DNA of 64,000 nt from CAYQTL01 sp964420405 (GCA_964420405.1 CAYQTL010000002.1:1-64000), one strand, 5' to 3'. Counted from the first letter of the stretch, positions 17,596 to 25,951 are shown. Translations and numbers: made by a program. The notes: a model not told the origin generated them from the letters alone.

Positions 17596-18264
17596 ATGCC
17601 CCCCCCCGTCCTCGACCGCCACCCTCCGCTCCGGATCGCCGCGCCCGCCACCGACGGCCCCCCCCGGCTGCTCGCCCACGCCGGGCTCTGGTTCGTCGTC
17701 GAGGCGCCGGCGTGGCAGGAGCGACGCGCCACCCACCTGCACCTCGTCGTCCCGCCGGAGGACGCCGCCCGGCACACGGCGTGGCAGCCGGTGGACCTGT
17801 CACGACATCCGCTGGCGTCCGCCGCCGGTGACGTCGAGCTGCCGTGGGCAGCGATCGAGGCCGGTCTGCGGGAGACGGTCGCCCGCCTCCAGCTGCGGCT
17901 GTTGCGGTCCGCGGAGGTCGGTATCGTGTCCGATCTCTTCGAGTCGCGGACGGCGTTCGAGCAGCGGGTGCGCCTGCTGCTGGCACCCGCGATCCGGACC
18001 CGGCTCGAGGAGGACCGGGACCGCTCCCTGCCCGCGACGCCGTGGAGGAGGCGGCGCGAGCAGGCCCGTCGTCGTGAGCGCCGGGGCGCGCTCGCCGCCG
18101 GCCTGTCGTCGGTGCTGGCCCGGATCGAGGAGCTGCCGGTCACCGACCCGTGGGGCGCCGTCGGTCGCGCCGAGATCGGTTCCCTGGAGGTGCCGCACGG
18201 CGTCACGCTGGCGGCTCCCCAGCGGCGGGATCCGATGATCGCCGGGCCGCCGCGGGTGTCGTAG
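17596..18264 (+). CDS. Hypothetical protein
   Basis: A 222-residue protein that I do not recognise. It lacks a signal peptide or membrane helix. The N-terminal 70 residues look like a beta-rich domain (LWFVVEAPAWQERRATHLHLVV). The middle is helical, with an Arg-rich charged stretch near residue 150 (PWRRRREQARRRERRG). Codons 2-4 are a run of nine C, a slippage-prone tract. A -10 box 6 nt before the ATG and no Shine-Dalgarno site suggest leaderless translation. Conserved-looking codon use supports that it is real. Confidence 0.65.
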   Translation: MPPPVLDRHPPLRIAAPATDGPPRLLAHAGLWFVVEAPAWQERRATHLHLVVPPEDAARHTAWQPVDLSRHPLASAAGDVELPWAAIEAGLRETVARLQLRLLRSAEVGIVSDLFESRTAFEQRVRLLLAPAIRTRLEEDRDRSLPATPWRRRREQARRRERRGALAAGLSSVLARIEELPVTDPWGAVGRAEIGSLEVPHGVTLAAPQRRDPMIAGPPRVS

Positions 18265-18267
18265 AAT
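18262..18267 (+). promoter_or_regulatory. -10 box overlapping the upstream stop codon
   Basis: TAGAAT begins with the TAG stop of the preceding gene and ends 10 nt before the ATG at 18278. No ribosome site is present between them. Confidence 0.35.
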
Positions 18268-18277
18268 GCCGCCGGCC

Positions 18278-18754
18278 ATGATGAGCCGCACGATCCATCC
18301 GTTCCTGTTGCCCGCCGAGTGGCTCGTCACGGGACGCTTCCTCGACCCGGACGGATCGGAGGTGCTCACGGCCGGCGCGGCCGTCGTCCGGACCACCGAC
18401 CAGTTCCCGGAGATCCTCCAGGTGTCGGTGGAGCTGCGGGAGGTGGGCGACTCGAGCTACTCGCAGCCCCAGAACACGTACTACCACCTGGAGATCGCCG
18501 GCGCCTCCCGGGTGTCGTTCCGGATGGACTCGATCGCGCTCGGCACGATCCTGGTCGGTGAGGGCTCCTACACCCGCAGGTCGCTGATCCTGAGCTACCT
18601 GTCGCCCGATCGTCGGTACGTGGGCTTCGAGTCGTTCACGGTGGTCGGCGATCGCGAGCTGCTGGCGTGCGGCAGCTTCGTCGCGGACGGCACGCCGGTG
18701 AAGACCTGGGAGGTCGTCCTCGAGCGGGTCCCCGGCGGCGACGACGACGGCTGA
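18278..18754 (+). CDS. Hypothetical protein, predicted beta-rich
   Basis: A 158-residue protein of unknown function. Alternating hydrophobic patterns (FPEILQVSVELREVG, YYHLEIAGASRVSFRMDSI, KTWEVVLERV) suggest a beta-sheet or barrel fold. No signal peptide is seen. Starts at 18266, 18278 or 18281 are possible; 18278 is favoured because it follows the -10 box TAGAAT at a leaderless distance. It is downstream of another unknown gene and upstream of scpA. Confidence 0.6.
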   Translation: MMSRTIHPFLLPAEWLVTGRFLDPDGSEVLTAGAAVVRTTDQFPEILQVSVELREVGDSSYSQPQNTYYHLEIAGASRVSFRMDSIALGTILVGEGSYTRRSLILSYLSPDRRYVGFESFTVVGDRELLACGSFVADGTPVKTWEVVLERVPGGDDDG

Positions 18755-18815
18755 ACATGCGCACTGTCGTGGCAATCATGTCTCTTGCCCCAGTGATCGT
18801 CACTGCCGGTGCCGT

Positions 18816-19616
18816 GTGGACCCCGTAGGCGTGGCCTCGGACGTCGCGCCCGTTCCCGTCCTGCCGGTCGACCTGCCAGCGTTCTCGGGACCGCTCGACC
18901 TGCTGCTGCACCTCATCCGCAAGAACCAGGTGTCCATCTACGACATCCCCATCGCACTCATCTGCGACCAGTACCACGAGTCCCTCCGCAGGATGCAGGA
19001 GCTCGACCTCGAGGTCGCGGGCGAGTTCGTGTGGATGGCGTCGTGGCTTCTCGCCGTGAAGTCGCGCATGCTGCTGCCGCGGCCGCCCGGCGCCGACGAG
19101 GAGGACCCCCGCGGCGAGCTCGTGGAACGGCTGCTGGAGTACCGTCGCGTCAAGGAGCTGGCGGCGCTGCTGTACGACACCGACGTCGTGCGGCGATGCC
19201 TGTGGCCGGCGCGCCTCCCGCTGCGCACGGCCTCCGAGGAGCCCGAGCTCGACTGGGAGGATGTCGACCTGCGGCTGCTCGCGCGGACCTACCTGGAGGT
19301 GATGCAGCGGCACGAGGCCATGCACCCGCCGCCGCTGGCGGTGCCGCCGCTGCGACACACGGTCCGGGAGACCATGAGCCGCCTGTACCGTCAGGTGGTC
19401 GAGGAGGAGGTCGTGGCGCTGCTGCGGCTGATGCACTCCCGGGCCGACGACGAGGAGGTCGTGGTGCTGTTCGTGTCGGTGCTCGAGCTCGTCCGACTGG
19501 GAGGGGTTCTCGCCGAGCAGCGGCGTCCCTTCGCCGAAATCTGGCTGCGCCGCGGCCGGGTGGTTCTCGGAGACGAGCAGCTCGCGCCGGCCGGGGGTGG
19601 CGACCGTGGACCGTGA
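18816..19616 (+). CDS. scpA: Segregation and condensation protein A
   Basis: A 266-residue kleisin subunit of the SMC-ScpAB condensin, which compacts and segregates the chromosome. The N-terminal motif FSGPLDLLLHLIRKNQVSIYDIPIA is typical of ScpA, and so are EFVWMASWLLAVKSRMLLP and LLEYRRVKELA. The C-terminal winged-helix includes FVSVLELVRLGGVL. A GTG at 18816 is the probable start; a second GTG at 18831 is possible and no clear ribosome site separates them. The scpB start overlaps its end by 20 nt. Confidence 0.93.
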   Translation: MDPVGVASDVAPVPVLPVDLPAFSGPLDLLLHLIRKNQVSIYDIPIALICDQYHESLRRMQELDLEVAGEFVWMASWLLAVKSRMLLPRPPGADEEDPRGELVERLLEYRRVKELAALLYDTDVVRRCLWPARLPLRTASEEPELDWEDVDLRLLARTYLEVMQRHEAMHPPPLAVPPLRHTVRETMSRLYRQVVEEEVVALLRLMHSRADDEEVVVLFVSVLELVRLGGVLAEQRRPFAEIWLRRGRVVLGDEQLAPAGGGDRGP

Positions 19617-20163
19617 TGCGCTGGTCGCGCTCCTCGAGGCGGTTCTCCTGACCGCCCGTTCGCCCGTCCGGCCGGAGGCTGTCGCGGAGGCGGTGGGGGA
19701 GGAGGACGTCACCGAGGAGAGGATCCGCACTCTCCTGCAGGAGCTGCGGGACAGCTGGTCCCGGCCGGACCGCGGCGTGCGCCTCGAGCAGGCCGCCGGC
19801 GGATGGAGGGCGGTGACGCCGCCCGAGCTCGACGCTCCCCTGCGGAGCTTTCACGGGGTCTCGTCCCGCCAACGGCTGTCACAGGCCGCCCTGGAGGTGC
19901 TCGCGATCGTCGCCCACCGACAGCCGGTCACCGTCCCCGAGGTCAACTTCATCCGCGGTGCCACCTCCTCGGGAGTGGTTCGCACCCTCCTGGACCGGGG
20001 GCTGATCCGGATCGCCGGCCGCAAGGCTGTGGTCGGCAAGCCCTATCTGTACCGCACCACCCGCGAGTTCCTCGAGCACTTCGGGCTGCAGCGGGTCGAG
20101 GACCTGCCGGCGCCGGAGGAGCTGGTCGCCGCGGAGGCCGGCGGCGAGGCACCCGAGGCGTAG
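19597..20163 (+). CDS. scpB: Segregation and condensation protein B
   Basis: A 188-residue partner of ScpA with two winged-helix domains. Typical ScpB motifs are LLEAVLLTARSPVRPEAVAE, LSQAALEVLAIVAHRQPVTVPEVNFIRG and SSGVVRTLLDRGLIRIAGRK, ending in YLYRTTREFLEHFGL. Start GTG at 19597 lies inside scpA; GTG at 19606 is an alternative. An acidic, Ala-rich tail follows the second winged helix. Confidence 0.94.
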   Translation: MATVDRDALVALLEAVLLTARSPVRPEAVAEAVGEEDVTEERIRTLLQELRDSWSRPDRGVRLEQAAGGWRAVTPPELDAPLRSFHGVSSRQRLSQAALEVLAIVAHRQPVTVPEVNFIRGATSSGVVRTLLDRGLIRIAGRKAVVGKPYLYRTTREFLEHFGLQRVEDLPAPEELVAAEAGGEAPEA

Positions 20164-20256
20164 CGGGTCGCCCCCGGTTCGAGGGCAACGAGGTCGGCCG
20201 CTCCCCCCGCCCAGCAGCGGCGCGGAGCCCCCGCCGCGGGGATCGGGCCGCGGCAG

Positions 20257-20288
20257 CCTCGGGGCGCCGGATCCACGACGCCCCGAGG
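20257..20288. terminator. Hairpin between convergent scpB and the next leftward gene
   Basis: CCTCGGGGCG (20257-20266) pairs perfectly with CGCCCCGAGG (20279-20288) across a 12-nt loop. It lies between two convergent genes and could serve both strands, though no T-run is present on either side. Confidence 0.4.
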
Positions 20289-20334
20289 TCCGTCCACCTT
20301 CCGTGCCTCCGCCCCGCCGCCGGCGGCGGGACCG

Positions 20335-20880
20335 TCAGTCGTCGCCGGACGCCGGGATCCTCGCCACCTCGACCCGCGCTGGACGCCCGGGCCACAGCGC
20401 CGCCGTGAGGTCCGCCGCCAGACGAGCCAGCCGACGTTCGAGGGCGGTCAGGGCCAGCTCGCGGGTAACGTCCACCAGCAGCAGACCTCCGACGAGCGTC
20501 GTCGCGGCCGGCAGCAGCTGGCGGGTCAGCAGCCAGGTCGTCGCCGCCACGGCGATCACGGCCGCCGCCGCGGCGGCGTGGGCGCCGTGGGTCCCGTCGG
20601 ACCGGCAGCGCAGGGTGACGACACCGTCGTCGACGCGGACCAGCAGTCTCTCGTCCACATCCCGCCGGATCACCCCCAGGACCAGGGTGCGCCAGTCGAC
20701 CTCGACGAGCCAGCCGACGTCGCTCGGCCGACTCGAGGCCGCGCCGGACGCCCGCAGCGCCTCCTCGAGCGTTGGGCCGGCGGCGGGCGGCGGGGACGCC
20801 GCGTCGACCTCGGCCCGGACCGCGAGCACCACGCTCGGTCGGCGCCGGGCCATCTCGGGAATCCAGCGCGGGACACTCAC
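20335..20880 (-). CDS. Hypothetical protein with a membrane-anchor hairpin
   Basis: A 181-residue protein of unknown function. Two hydrophobic stretches in the second half (AAAAAAVIAVAATTWLL and ATTLVGGLLLVDV) probably form a membrane hairpin. It is preceded by a soluble part with VDWRTLVLGVIRRDVDERLLVRV and followed by a short basic tail. Start is GTG at 20880, 6 nt after a CATACT -10 box with no ribosome site; an upstream reading to 20961 would cross that promoter. Divergent from the serine hydrolase gene. Confidence 0.55.
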   Translation of the reverse strand: MSVPRWIPEMARRRPSVVLAVRAEVDAASPPPAAGPTLEEALRASGAASSRPSDVGWLVEVDWRTLVLGVIRRDVDERLLVRVDDGVVTLRCRSDGTHGAHAAAAAAVIAVAATTWLLTRQLLPAATTLVGGLLLVDVTRELALTALERRLARLAADLTAALWPGRPARVEVARIPASGDD

Positions 20881-20886
20881 CTGCCG

Positions 20887-20892
20887 AGTATG
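20887..20892 (-). promoter_or_regulatory. -10 box, leaderless type
   Basis: CATACT on the minus strand, 6 nt before the GTG at 20880. Confidence 0.35.
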
Positions 20893-20998
20893 ACGCGGCC
20901 TCCGACGGGAGTCGAACGCAGGGCAGGCGCGGCGGGCCGGCCGAGTCAGCAACCTCAGCAACCCGGGCGGGGACCGAGGCGGTCGCGGGCGACACCGC

Positions 20999-21004
20999 TA
21001 CACT
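20999..21004 (+). promoter_or_regulatory. Possible -10 box of the serine hydrolase gene
   Basis: TACACT on the plus strand about 110 nt before the chosen GTG start. The leader in between contains GGGGAGG followed by an ATG in another frame (21029), so translation initiation here is uncertain. Confidence 0.25.
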
Positions 21005-21111
21005 GTCGGGAGGACGGTCGAGGGGAGGATGGACGGTGGGGGAGCGCACGCGCGAGGGTCGCGCCCTCGTCAACCAACCCGCGGCGGCGGGCGACGGACT
21101 GGACTCCGCCG

Positions 21112-22215
21112 GTGGATGAACGCACCGCGGCGGTCGAGATCCTCATGCGACGCGCCGTCGCGGCCGGCCGCGTCCCCGGCGGGGTCGCGGTCTTCGGTCC
21201 GCCCGACGGCCTCACGACCGTGGCGGTGGGACGGGCCCGGCTCCCTCCCCTGGGGGCCGTCGAACCGGCGCGTCCATCCACCCTCTACGACCTGGCGTCG
21301 CTCACCAAACCCCTGGCGACCGTCACCCTGCTGCTCCTCGCGCGGCGGGAGCAGAGACTCGACCTCGACTGGCCCCTCGCGCAGGTGGTGCCCGAGGCCG
21401 CGGCGAATCCCGTCGGGCGTGTGACGCTCGCCCAGCTGGGCACCCACACGGCCGGTCTTCCGGCGTGGTCGCCGATCTACGCCGACGCCCGCGGCGGCAG
21501 CCGGGAGGCTGCTCTGCGCGCTCTGCTCGCACTGCCCCTCGAGCGGCTTCCCGGCAGCGGGGTGACGTACTCCTGCCCCGGATTCCTGCTGCTCGGGATG
21601 GCGGTGGAGGCGGCTCTCGGAGAGGACCTCGGGGCGGCGTTCCGCCGTCGTGTCGCCGCTCCTCTCGGGCTCGATCGGGAGCTCGGGTTCTCGCCGGACG
21701 CCCGGGATCCCAGGCTCGCCGGGGGCGCCGCAACCCCGGCCGTCGAACGACGTCTGCTGGCGGAGCGCCGGCTGCCGGCGAGCATGGTGCCGCCACCCGA
21801 CCGGCACCTGCCTGATGACGGCAACTCCCGGCTGCTCGGGGGCCTGGCCGGGAACGCGGGCCTGTTCGGGACCGCCGGTGCCGTCGCGCGACTGGCTTCG
21901 GAGTACCTCCTCCCGGCGGCAGCCGACGGTCTGCTGCGCGAGGACGAGATCCGCCTCGCGACCCGGAGCTGGACCCGCGGCATGGGGCAGGAGCGGGCCC
22001 TCGGGTGGCAGCTCGCCGCCACCTGCGGCTGCTCCGCAGGCCCGTCGCTGGCGCCGGAGGCGTTCGGGCATACGGGCTTCACGGGCACCTCCGTGTGGGT
22101 CGACCCGGCCCGCCGGAGGGTGCTCGTCCTGCTCGCGAACCGACATCACCCGGCCCACCGGGACGTCGACCTCCATCCGCTGAGGCGACGCTTCCACGCC
22201 CTCGCATCCCGCTGA
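21112..22215 (+). CDS. Beta-lactamase-family serine hydrolase
   Basis: A 367-residue member of the class C beta-lactamase/D-Ala-D-Ala peptidase superfamily. The catalytic Ser-x-x-Lys is in LASLTKPLATVT (about residue 60). A Tyr in VTYSCPGFLLLG (about 155) corresponds to the YxN motif but with Cys in place of Asn, and the KTG-type triad is HTG in FGHTGFTGTSV (about 320). No signal peptide is visible, which suggests a cytoplasmic esterase or amidase. Start GTG at 21112 or ATG at 21145; neither has a good ribosome site. Substrate unknown. Confidence 0.82.
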   Translation: MDERTAAVEILMRRAVAAGRVPGGVAVFGPPDGLTTVAVGRARLPPLGAVEPARPSTLYDLASLTKPLATVTLLLLARREQRLDLDWPLAQVVPEAAANPVGRVTLAQLGTHTAGLPAWSPIYADARGGSREAALRALLALPLERLPGSGVTYSCPGFLLLGMAVEAALGEDLGAAFRRRVAAPLGLDRELGFSPDARDPRLAGGAATPAVERRLLAERRLPASMVPPPDRHLPDDGNSRLLGGLAGNAGLFGTAGAVARLASEYLLPAAADGLLREDEIRLATRSWTRGMGQERALGWQLAATCGCSAGPSLAPEAFGHTGFTGTSVWVDPARRRVLVLLANRHHPAHRDVDLHPLRRRFHALASR

Positions 22216-22217
22216 GG

Positions 22218-22239
22218 CGGTGTCGGCATGCCGACACCG
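22218..22239. repeat. 22-bp perfect palindrome, copy 1 of a parS-like 16-mer
   Basis: The sequence CGGTGTCGGCATGCCGACACCG is a perfect palindrome in the 42-bp gap between two convergent genes. Its 16-bp core (22221-22236, TGT-N10-ACA) occurs again at 25396-25411 inside parB. As a hairpin it would have no free loop, so a protein-binding site is more likely than a terminator. Confidence 0.6.
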
Positions 22240-22257
22240 AGCCGAACGGCGCCACCC

Positions 22258-24690
22258 TCAGGTCCGCAGAGTCGTCAGCCGGTTCACCGCGAACAGGGCC
22301 GCGAGCACCGCCGGTGCCCAGGCTCCGACCACCGGCGGCAGCAGCTCCGCCTCGGCCATCTTGCCGAAGACCGCCACCAGCAGGAAGTAGCCGATCCCGA
22401 GACCGAGGGCCATCGCCACACCCTGCATCGTCGTCACCCGGCGCCCGCCGCGGTTGAGGGCGAACGGGAGGCCCAGGAACACCATCGCGAAGGCCGACAC
22501 CGGATAGGCGAACTTCTGGTGCCAGTGCACCAGCAGCCGCCCGGGCCGGTAGCCGGTCTCGACCAGCGCCTGGATGTACCGCCCGAGCTCCCGGTGGTCC
22601 ATCTCAGCCGGGCGCCGGTACTCCTGCCCGAAGTACTCGGGACCCTCGCCGACACCGACCTCGATCGGCCTGGTGATCCGGCGGAACTCGTCCGACCCGT
22701 CGGGGTCGATGCGTCGGAACCATCCGCCGGCATCGGCGATCCAGGCCCCGTTGTGGTAGCGCACCCGTTCGGCGAACAGGTGGAAGCGCAGTCGCATCTG
22801 CTCGTCGACCTGGAGCATGGTGAAGCGTACGAGGGTGTCGGTGGAGGCGTCGAAGCGCAGGAAGTTGTAGAAGCTGCCCTCGTCCCGCGACAGCAGCCAC
22901 TGGCGCTCCGAGAATCCGTAGGACCGGGCGGTTTCGCGCCCCTGGATCCGGTCCTTCAGACGCTTGGCGTCGCGATTGGCGTCCGGCACGATCGACTCGC
23001 CCAGCAGCCACATGCCTCCCGACGTCAGACCGGCGATCAGGAGCACGGGCAGCACCAGGCGGTACAGCGAGATCCCGGCCCCCTTGAGGGCGGTCAGCTC
23101 CTGGCGTCGCTCGAGCACCGTCAGCAGCACCAGCACGCTGATCAGCAGGCCGATGGGCGCCACGTCGAGCACCGCCTGGGGGATGAGCGTCATGTAGTAG
23201 GCCACGACCACATCGGCGGGCACGTCGTTCTCGGCGATCTCGTCGAGCCGGTCCGTGAGGTCGACCACGATGTACAGCGAGACCACGCTCGCCAGGACGA
23301 TCGCGAACGGAGCCAGCAGCCGGCGGAGCACATACCGGTCGAGCAGGGTGGGGAAGCCCGACGAGTACCGCCGCCGTTGGAGGGCGACGGGTATCGAACC
23401 GGTGATCCGTTCCTCGCGACCGCGCCGCCCACGCAGGAGACTCCGCATCGCGTCCCACAGCTTCGAAACGATCCCGGCCCGACCTTGCCGCTCGCCCAGC
23501 CAGCGCCCCATGTGACCCATCATCACAAGCGCGACCACCAGCAGCAGCAGGTTCGGCAGCCACATGCCGAGCCACGCGGGGATGGTGCCCTTGAGCACCA
23601 GCAGCTCGCCGTTGTTGATCACCACGTAGTACACCAGGACCACGGCCAACGAGAGCACGAAGCCGCGCCCCCGTCCTCCGGCCCGGGAGCCGATTCCCAG
23701 AGGGAGGGCGATCAGCCCGAAGACGAGGCACGCCGTCGGTATGGCGAGGCGTTTGTGCAGCTCGAGCCCGGCCAGCCGCCGCTGCTCCTCGACCTCCGCC
23801 TCCGCGAGCGGCGCTGTACCGGCGTCCTCGTTGTCGGCCAGCGTGCCTCCGGCGAGGAACCGCACCAGGTCGCCGCTGTCCCGCTCGGCCATGTTCTTCG
23901 ACCGTCGCACCGTCCCACCATCGGAGATCCGCGGCCGCAGCACCTGGCGCTGGGTCACGTTCACCCGTGACGTCTCCGGCTTGTCGGCGACCAGCAGGTG
24001 GGTGGTGACGTCCTCCAACAGCAGCCACGGCTCGCCGGGCGCCACGCCGGCCTCCGCCCCCCCGTCATCGGGATCCTCCGGTGGAGACGTGACGACCCGT
24101 CCACGGCCGGCGAGGGTCAATCGCGTCTGGCCGGCGTCGCGACTGTCGTAGAGCAGCACGTCCCGCCACACGTCGCGGGTCGGGTCGACCTCCCGGGCGT
24201 AGAGCAGCAGGTTCGGGAACTCCTCGTAGAAGACCCCCGGCTCGATCCGTCCGATCTTCTGCGCGGACGCGAAGAGCGTGACCTTGAGCTCGCCGAGTGC
24301 CCGGTTCGAGGCCGGCATCACGTCGAGGTACAGGTACAGGTTGACGCCTGCCAGCAGCACCGCCATCACCATGATCGGGCGCAGCAGACGCCGCAGCGAG
24401 ATCCCGGCTGCCTGCAGGGCGATGATCTCGTTGTCCGCCTGCATCCGCCCGACAGCCAGCAGCACGCCGAACAGGAAGCTCATCGGAATCGTCAGCACGA
24501 CCACGTGGGGCAGTGTCGCAGCGAGGACGTCGAGCCCGACGGACCACGCCACGCCGCGCACGAAGATCTGCTCCATGAGCGTGAAGATGCCCCGCATCAT
24601 GAGCAGGAAGGTGTAGGTCACGAAGCCGAGCACGGCGGGCGTCAGCACCTGCCGGAACACGGTCCGGTCGAGCACTCCGAAGATCGTCAC
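22258..24690 (-). CDS. Fused LptF-LptG-type lipopolysaccharide export permease
   Basis: An 810-residue protein that joins two YjgP/YjgQ-family permeases. The first half (about 1-400) begins LDRTVFRQVLTPAVLGFVTYTF and has LQAAGISLRRLLRPI and two C-terminal helices including LALPLGIGSR-type text. A basic linker (about 400-440) precedes the second half, which restarts with LLDRYVLRRLLAPFAIVLA, ELTALKGAGISLYRLVLPVL and ends with FAYPVSAFAMVFLGLPFAL. Each half has the usual six helices around a periplasmic beta-jellyroll. In most diderms LptF and LptG are separate and form a heterodimer with LptB. GTG start at 24690. lptB and lptC/lptA are elsewhere in the window (36546-39259). Confidence 0.92.
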   Translation of the reverse strand: MTIFGVLDRTVFRQVLTPAVLGFVTYTFLLMMRGIFTLMEQIFVRGVAWSVGLDVLAATLPHVVVLTIPMSFLFGVLLAVGRMQADNEIIALQAAGISLRRLLRPIMVMAVLLAGVNLYLYLDVMPASNRALGELKVTLFASAQKIGRIEPGVFYEEFPNLLLYAREVDPTRDVWRDVLLYDSRDAGQTRLTLAGRGRVVTSPPEDPDDGGAEAGVAPGEPWLLLEDVTTHLLVADKPETSRVNVTQRQVLRPRISDGGTVRRSKNMAERDSGDLVRFLAGGTLADNEDAGTAPLAEAEVEEQRRLAGLELHKRLAIPTACLVFGLIALPLGIGSRAGGRGRGFVLSLAVVLVYYVVINNGELLVLKGTIPAWLGMWLPNLLLLVVALVMMGHMGRWLGERQGRAGIVSKLWDAMRSLLRGRRGREERITGSIPVALQRRRYSSGFPTLLDRYVLRRLLAPFAIVLASVVSLYIVVDLTDRLDEIAENDVPADVVVAYYMTLIPQAVLDVAPIGLLISVLVLLTVLERRQELTALKGAGISLYRLVLPVLLIAGLTSGGMWLLGESIVPDANRDAKRLKDRIQGRETARSYGFSERQWLLSRDEGSFYNFLRFDASTDTLVRFTMLQVDEQMRLRFHLFAERVRYHNGAWIADAGGWFRRIDPDGSDEFRRITRPIEVGVGEGPEYFGQEYRRPAEMDHRELGRYIQALVETGYRPGRLLVHWHQKFAYPVSAFAMVFLGLPFALNRGGRRVTTMQGVAMALGLGIGYFLLVAVFGKMAEAELLPPVVGAWAPAVLAALFAVNRLTTLRT

Positions 24691-24767
24691 AGGCCGCTCC
24701 GTCGGCCGACGAGTCTACTACAGGGTGACGGGAGGCCCGGTACCCGGTGGGGGAACCCGCCGACACG

Positions 24768-24850
24768 GCCTCCACAGCTTTTCCACAGGCGCCAGGATTT
24801 CCACATGGCGGGGACGTCCATGGAATGTCCGAGAAGATATATTATGTAAA
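24768..24850. other. Candidate replication origin: DnaA-box-like sites beside an AT-rich stretch
   Basis: Three same-strand sites end in TCCACA: 24768-24776 (GCCTCCACA), 24779-24787 (TTTTCCACA, one mismatch to TTATCCACA) and 24797-24805 (ATTTCCACA). About 30 bp on lies GATATATTATGTAAA (24836-24850), the most AT-rich run seen in this GC-rich window. The whole gap 24691-25027 has no gene and lies next to parAB, a common neighbour of oriC. dnaA and dnaN are not in the window, so this is a proposal. Confidence 0.4.
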
Positions 24851-25027
24851 CCTCTGAGTCGATGCCGTCCACGACGACGCGAAACACGCCGTCGGATGCT
24901 CGAATCGAGGCATCTCCGTGGTCGGCGGATCGGCGGAGCGGTCATCCGATCTCGGGCCGAGAGGCCGCCGGAACGCGCGCTCGTCACATCACCCGACACG
25001 CGCCGCCACGCCCTGACCGGCGCCCTT

Positions 25028-25951
25028 CTAGCTCCCCGCCGCCTCCTCGAGGTCGGCGCGGATCTCCCTGATCATCTCCTCCAGTGCGGCGATGACCTGG
25101 TCGGGCTCGGGCTCGCGCTCCGTGCGAAACGACAGCGACACCGTGAACCGCTTGTCGTCCGGGCGGAAACGGACGATGAACGGGCGGCGCCCCGCGCCGC
25201 GCGCGGCCGTCTCCGGGGGCGCGGCCGGGGCGATCTCCGCGGGCGCGGCCGCGGAGACCTCGTCCTCGAGCTCGCGCCGGCGTGCCCGGATCTCCCCACG
25301 GTCGAGCCGCTCCTCGACGATCTCCTGGATCAGCTCGGCCATCGCCGCCTCGTCCCGCAGGCGGGCGATCTCCAGGAGGACCCCCTTGGCGGTGATGTCG
25401 GCATGCCGACACATGCTGCGGATGCCGTCGGGAATCGACAGCAGCTTGAGGGACTCCGTCACGGTGACCCGCGACCTCCCGACGGCGGTCGCGACCTGCT
25501 CGTGGCTGTACTGGTACTTCTCCACGAGGGTCCGGTAGCCGTCGGCTTCCTCGAACGCGGAGAGATCCTGGCGCTGCAGATTCTCGATGAGGGCGATCTC
25601 GAGCGCGTGCCCGTCGCTCACCTCGAGCTCGATGCACGGCACCTCGGTGAGGCCGGCCTGGACGGCGGCGTGGAACCGCCGCTCGCCGGAGATCAGCTCG
25701 TAGCCGGGGCTCTCGGTACGGCGTCGCACCAGCAACGGCTCGAGGACGCCGTGGGCGCTGATCGAGGCGACCAGGTCCTCGAGGTCGCCGAGGTTCCTGC
25801 GCGGCTGGTCCTGGTTGCTGGTGATCGCCGACACGCGGATCATGCGACCGATCCCCTCGCCCATCCGTTGGGTGAGCTCGTCCACGAAGTGCCGGTCGTG
25901 GCGCATCCTGCGGCTGGAGGGCAGACCGATGTTGCGCTTAGGACCCGACAC
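25028..25951 (-). CDS. parB: Chromosome-partitioning protein ParB
   Basis: A 307-residue ParB. The N-terminal CTPase region has DQPRRNLGDLEDLVASISAHGVLEPLLVR and the arginine patch ISGERRFHAA (family GERRxRAA). LIENLQRQDLSAFEEADGY leads to a helix-turn-helix with HEQVATAVGRSRVTVTESL. The usual AGHAR motif after it is replaced by ITAKGVLLEI, so the DNA-recognition region is divergent. A long Ala/Pro linker and a C-terminal dimerisation segment follow. GTG at 25951 is preceded by GAGGAGG and overlaps the parA stop by 14 nt. ParB would load on parS and work with ParA and SMC-ScpAB. Confidence 0.93.
   Translation of the reverse strand: MSGPKRNIGLPSSRRMRHDRHFVDELTQRMGEGIGRMIRVSAITSNQDQPRRNLGDLEDLVASISAHGVLEPLLVRRRTESPGYELISGERRFHAAVQAGLTEVPCIELEVSDGHALEIALIENLQRQDLSAFEEADGYRTLVEKYQYSHEQVATAVGRSRVTVTESLKLLSIPDGIRSMCRHADITAKGVLLEIARLRDEAAMAELIQEIVEERLDRGEIRARRRELEDEVSAAAPAEIAPAAPPETAARGAGRRPFIVRFRPDDKRFTVSLSFRTEREPEPDQVIAALEEMIREIRADLEEAAGS
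25396..25411. repeat. 16-bp palindrome inside parB, copy 2 of a parS-like 16-mer
   Basis: TGTCGGCATGCCGACA, identical to the core at 22221-22236. It encodes part of CRHADI in ParB. It has the size and TGT/ACA ends of canonical parS (TGTTTCACGTGAAACA) but a different centre. Confidence 0.6.

Noticed and set aside
20164..20256. Possible tRNA because of a GGTTCGAGG motif near 20176
   Set aside because: No acceptor or anticodon stems can be formed around it.
21029..21111. ATG at 21029 with a GGGGAGG site as the start of the serine hydrolase
   Set aside because: It is in another frame (83 nt from the GTG at 21112) and leads to an unrelated sequence.
22218..22239. Palindrome as an ordinary terminator between convergent genes
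   Set aside because: It has no loop and no T-run, and the same 16-mer occurs inside parB where a terminator makes no sense.
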